Assembly: GCA_946544685.1 (NCBI GenBank)
Contig: CAMNML010000009.1
Coordinates: 1-34,559 of the forward strand
DNA: 34,559 nucleotides
Origin: an uncultured Caryophanales bacterium
Lineage (GTDB): Bacteria; Bacillota_I; Bacilli_A; RF39; UBA660
Reading direction: 5' to 3'
The notes beneath the pieces are model-generated. The model saw nothing but the letters and a program-made list of their open reading frames with translations, was not told the origin of the DNA and ran no database searches. Numbering within the stretch: the stretch's first letter is position 1; the number at the start of each line of letters is the position of its first letter. The position numbers and the translations under genes were made by a program. Below, one piece after another: positions 33,348 through 34,559 of the stretch.

Positions 33348-34028
33348 ATGAAAAAACAAGAAACTATAGACAAAACTAAAATTTATGAAATAATAAAAGA
33401 CGAAATACTAAAATATGCAGCAGCGCTTCATAGTGAAACATATGGTATAGAAAAAATAGATTTTAAAAAAATAATCAATATAGAAGAAATACTAGATTTA
33501 ATACTAAATGGCGAAAGAAAAGGAATAAGATTGTTACCATATATCGAATTATTAGGTATTGATTTTAAAAATCAAGATATAACTTATATCAATTTTACAG
33601 ATACAAACGCAACAATAAATCCTCAAACAGTAAAAGGAAAAAATTTTGATCATGCAATACTTAACGGATTAGATTTTAAAGAATATTCTTGGGACGGAGT
33701 CAGATTATCTTATACAAACTTTACAGGAGCAAAAAACATAGACTTAAATCCAGAAAAAGTAATGTATCCATCACTATATGGTTGTATTTTAAACGGAATA
33801 GACTTTAAAGGAAAAACATTTAAAGGAGTAGGACTAGAACGTGCAGATTTTAGAGGAGCAAAGAATGTTGTAATTAAAGAATCAGAAGTTTGGAACGGAA
33901 ACTTAACAACAACACTATTTGATGATGAAGCAAAAATAATAAGAAAAAGAGAAGAAGAAACACCAGAAGAAAAATTACGTGCAGCCGTTTTAAAAAAAAT
34001 TTTAAAACAAATACCAAAATGTCCATAA
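33348..34028 (+). CDS. Pentapeptide-repeat-like protein
   Basis: A 226-residue protein. After a helical N-terminal ~60 residues, the middle (about 70-185) shows pentapeptide-type periodicity with Phe/Leu at every fifth position: IDFKNQDITYINFTDTNA, KNFDHAILNGLDFKEYSW, LSYTNFTGAKN, then GCILNGIDFKGKTFKGVGL and ERADFRGAKN. Such repeats fold as a right-handed beta helix. The repeat is interrupted by NPQTVKG- and NPEKVMY-type inserts, so it is not a clean Qnr/McbG array. The C-terminal ~35 residues are charged helix (EEETPEEKLRAAVLKKI). No signal peptide or membrane helix is seen. Function cannot be assigned. TAGGGGGAAGTAAG precedes ATG 33348. Confidence 0.75.
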   Translation: MKKQETIDKTKIYEIIKDEILKYAAALHSETYGIEKIDFKKIINIEEILDLILNGERKGIRLLPYIELLGIDFKNQDITYINFTDTNATINPQTVKGKNFDHAILNGLDFKEYSWDGVRLSYTNFTGAKNIDLNPEKVMYPSLYGCILNGIDFKGKTFKGVGLERADFRGAKNVVIKESEVWNGNLTTTLFDDEAKIIRKREEETPEEKLRAAVLKKILKQIPKCP

Positions 34029-34053
34029 ATAACCATTAGAATTGGTTATTTTT
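34027..34053 (+). terminator. Intrinsic terminator after the pentapeptide-like gene
   Basis: AAATAACCA (34027-34035) pairs with TGGTTATTT (34043-34051) around TTAGAAT, with T to 34053. The stop TAA (34026-34028) enters the first arm. Confidence 0.82.
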
Positions 34054-34085
34054 ATTATTAATAAAAATACATAATACTCCTAAAT

Positions 34086-34114
34086 TTGACAAAAATATAA
34101 ATAAGTGTTAGAAT
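34086..34114 (+). promoter_or_regulatory. Promoter of the small coiled-coil gene
   Basis: TTGACA (34086-34091), a 17-bp spacer and TAGAAT (34109-34114), followed by AAAGGGGGATA before ATG 34140. One of the best promoter matches in the window. Confidence 0.78.
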
Positions 34115-34139
34115 AACACACCAAACAAAGGGGGATAAT

Positions 34140-34307
34140 ATGAAACAAGAAAAAACAAAATATAACATTTATAAAATTAGAAACAAGAAAAAGGATTTAG
34201 AACAAATTCTAGACCAATATAAAAAAGAAATAGATGATATGCGTAATGAAATAGATAAAAGCATCGAATATCTAGATAAATTATTGAAAGAAAATAACTC
34301 AAATTAG
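34140..34307 (+). CDS. Small coiled-coil protein, function unknown
   Basis: A 55-residue ORF, ATG 34140 to TAG 34305-34307, with a near-consensus promoter (34086-34114), a strong ribosome binding site AAAGGGGGATA and its own terminator, so it is very likely expressed. The product is charged and helical: KKKDLEQILDQYKKEIDDM then RNEIDKSIEYLDKLLKEN has hydrophobic residues in heptad-like positions, suggesting a short coiled coil or a DNA/protein-binding helical hairpin. No Cys, no membrane helix. I recognise no family. Confidence 0.72.
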   Translation: MKQEKTKYNIYKIRNKKKDLEQILDQYKKEIDDMRNEIDKSIEYLDKLLKENNSN

Positions 34308-34319
34308 GAGTTATTTTTT
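34292..34319 (+). terminator. Intrinsic terminator of the small coiled-coil gene
   Basis: AAATAACTC (34292-34300) pairs with GAGTTATTT (34308-34316) around AAATTAG, whose TAG is the stop codon, with T to 34319. Confidence 0.82.
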
Positions 34320-34320
34320 A

Positions 34321-34350
34321 TTGACCGTAAACACAAACATATGTTACAAT
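34321..34350 (+). promoter_or_regulatory. Promoter of the gene running off the right edge
   Basis: TTGACC (34321-34326), an 18-bp spacer and TACAAT (34345-34350), then AAAGGTGATAAC before ATG 34367. Confidence 0.65.
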
Positions 34351-34366
34351 TATAAAAGGTGATAAC

Positions 34367-34559
34367 ATGCTAGAAAATATTAAAAATAACAGTATATTAG
34401 TAATACCAAATAATTTAAAAACAAAAACAATAAAAAAATTAAACAATAAACTATTAAATATAAAAATAATGTCATTAAATGAATTAATAAAAAAATATAA
34501 ATTTGATTATAATGAAAAAACAATATATTATTTAATGAAAAAAGAGAATATTAAATACG
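34367..34559 (+). CDS. N-terminal fragment of an unidentified protein, possibly AddB/PD-(D/E)XK-type
   Basis: The frame from ATG 34367 stays open to the window edge (64 codons). AAAGGTGATAAC is a good ribosome binding site and a promoter lies at 34321-34350. The visible part (ILVIPNNLKTKTIKKL, then IMSLNELIKKYKFDYNEK and YYLMKKE) has the feel of the N terminus of AddB-like exonuclease/helicase subunits in low-GC bacteria, where a PNN/PS strand is followed by a SL.EL...F motif. That is a weak impression from 64 residues, so I treat it as hypothetical. Confidence 0.6.
   Translation, partial: MLENIKNNSILVIPNNLKTKTIKKLNNKLLNIKIMSLNELIKKYKFDYNEKTIYYLMKKENIKY

Overview
The window is about 34.6 kb of very AT-rich chromosomal DNA from a low-GC Gram-positive bacterium (Bacillota), probably an uncultured gut- or rumen-type lineage. 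TGA is used as a stop codon (relA ends in the TGA of the ATGA overlap with dtd), so this is code 11 and not a Mycoplasma-type code. Spore-former-type genes (spoIVB, yjcZ-like, spoVB-like, a probable sirA), comN, yneF and a yrzE/yrbG-like pair point to a Bacilli-like or closely related spore-forming ancestor. I cannot name a genus. Almost all genes lie on the + strand, and the + strand is A-rich even where genes run on the - strand.

Layout. (1) 1-2.8 kb: the end of a LytR-CpsA-Psr (LCP) cell-wall ligase, a 23-bp tandem repeat array, a strong promoter, then a fused Wzz/BY-kinase gene (CpsC+CpsD) overlapping a PHP phosphatase (CpsB): the phosphoregulatory module of surface polysaccharide export, with no glycosyltransferases. 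(2) 2.8-4.75 kb: an AAA ATPase plus RloB/TOPRIM-like gene pair resembling AbiL-type defence, bracketed by two identical 24-bp terminator hairpins. (3) 4.8-6.15 kb: a small membrane ORF, then a ~590-nt structured non-coding RNA followed by a four-helix membrane protein. I read these as OLE RNA and its partner OapA. (4) 6.2-11.4 kb: a full-length LCP protein with a long acidic tail, glyA-folD (one-carbon metabolism), a prepilin-like protein with a DUF6273-like end, and a small YjcZ-like gene on the - strand. (5) 11.5-19.3 kb: ftsW/rodA, mutS, an unknown coiled-coil gene, nusB-xseA-xseB, spoIVB. (6) 19.4-24.5 kb: dapA, convergent spoVB-like flippase, comN-relA-dtd. (7) 24.5-29.1 kb: a prepilin-InlB-BspA surface protein with eleven 27-residue repeats, a HerA-like ATPase, sirA-like and yneF-like genes. 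(8) 29.1-34.6 kb: a class I glutamine amidotransferase and murF, tgt, a YrzE-like and a DUF421 membrane protein, a pentapeptide-like protein, a small coiled-coil protein and the start of an unidentified gene.

How it fits together. The genes folD, nusB, xseA, xseB and spoIVB that surround OLE RNA in known hosts all lie within 14 kb of the RNA here, which supports the OLE/OapA call. Likewise tgt, yrzE, yrbG, spoVB, comN, relA and dtd, contiguous in Bacillus, are all present but broken into blocks. Transcription units are compact: -10 boxes lie just upstream of GGTGAT- or GGAGG-type ribosome binding sites, and many intrinsic terminators are folded around the stop codon itself.

The best candidates for something new are the OLE/OapA locus in a very AT-rich host, the AAA-RloB cassette framed by duplicated terminators, the prepilin-anchored BspA repeat protein, the strand-flipped codon usage, and a hairpin that would hide the sirA ribosome binding site only in read-through transcripts.
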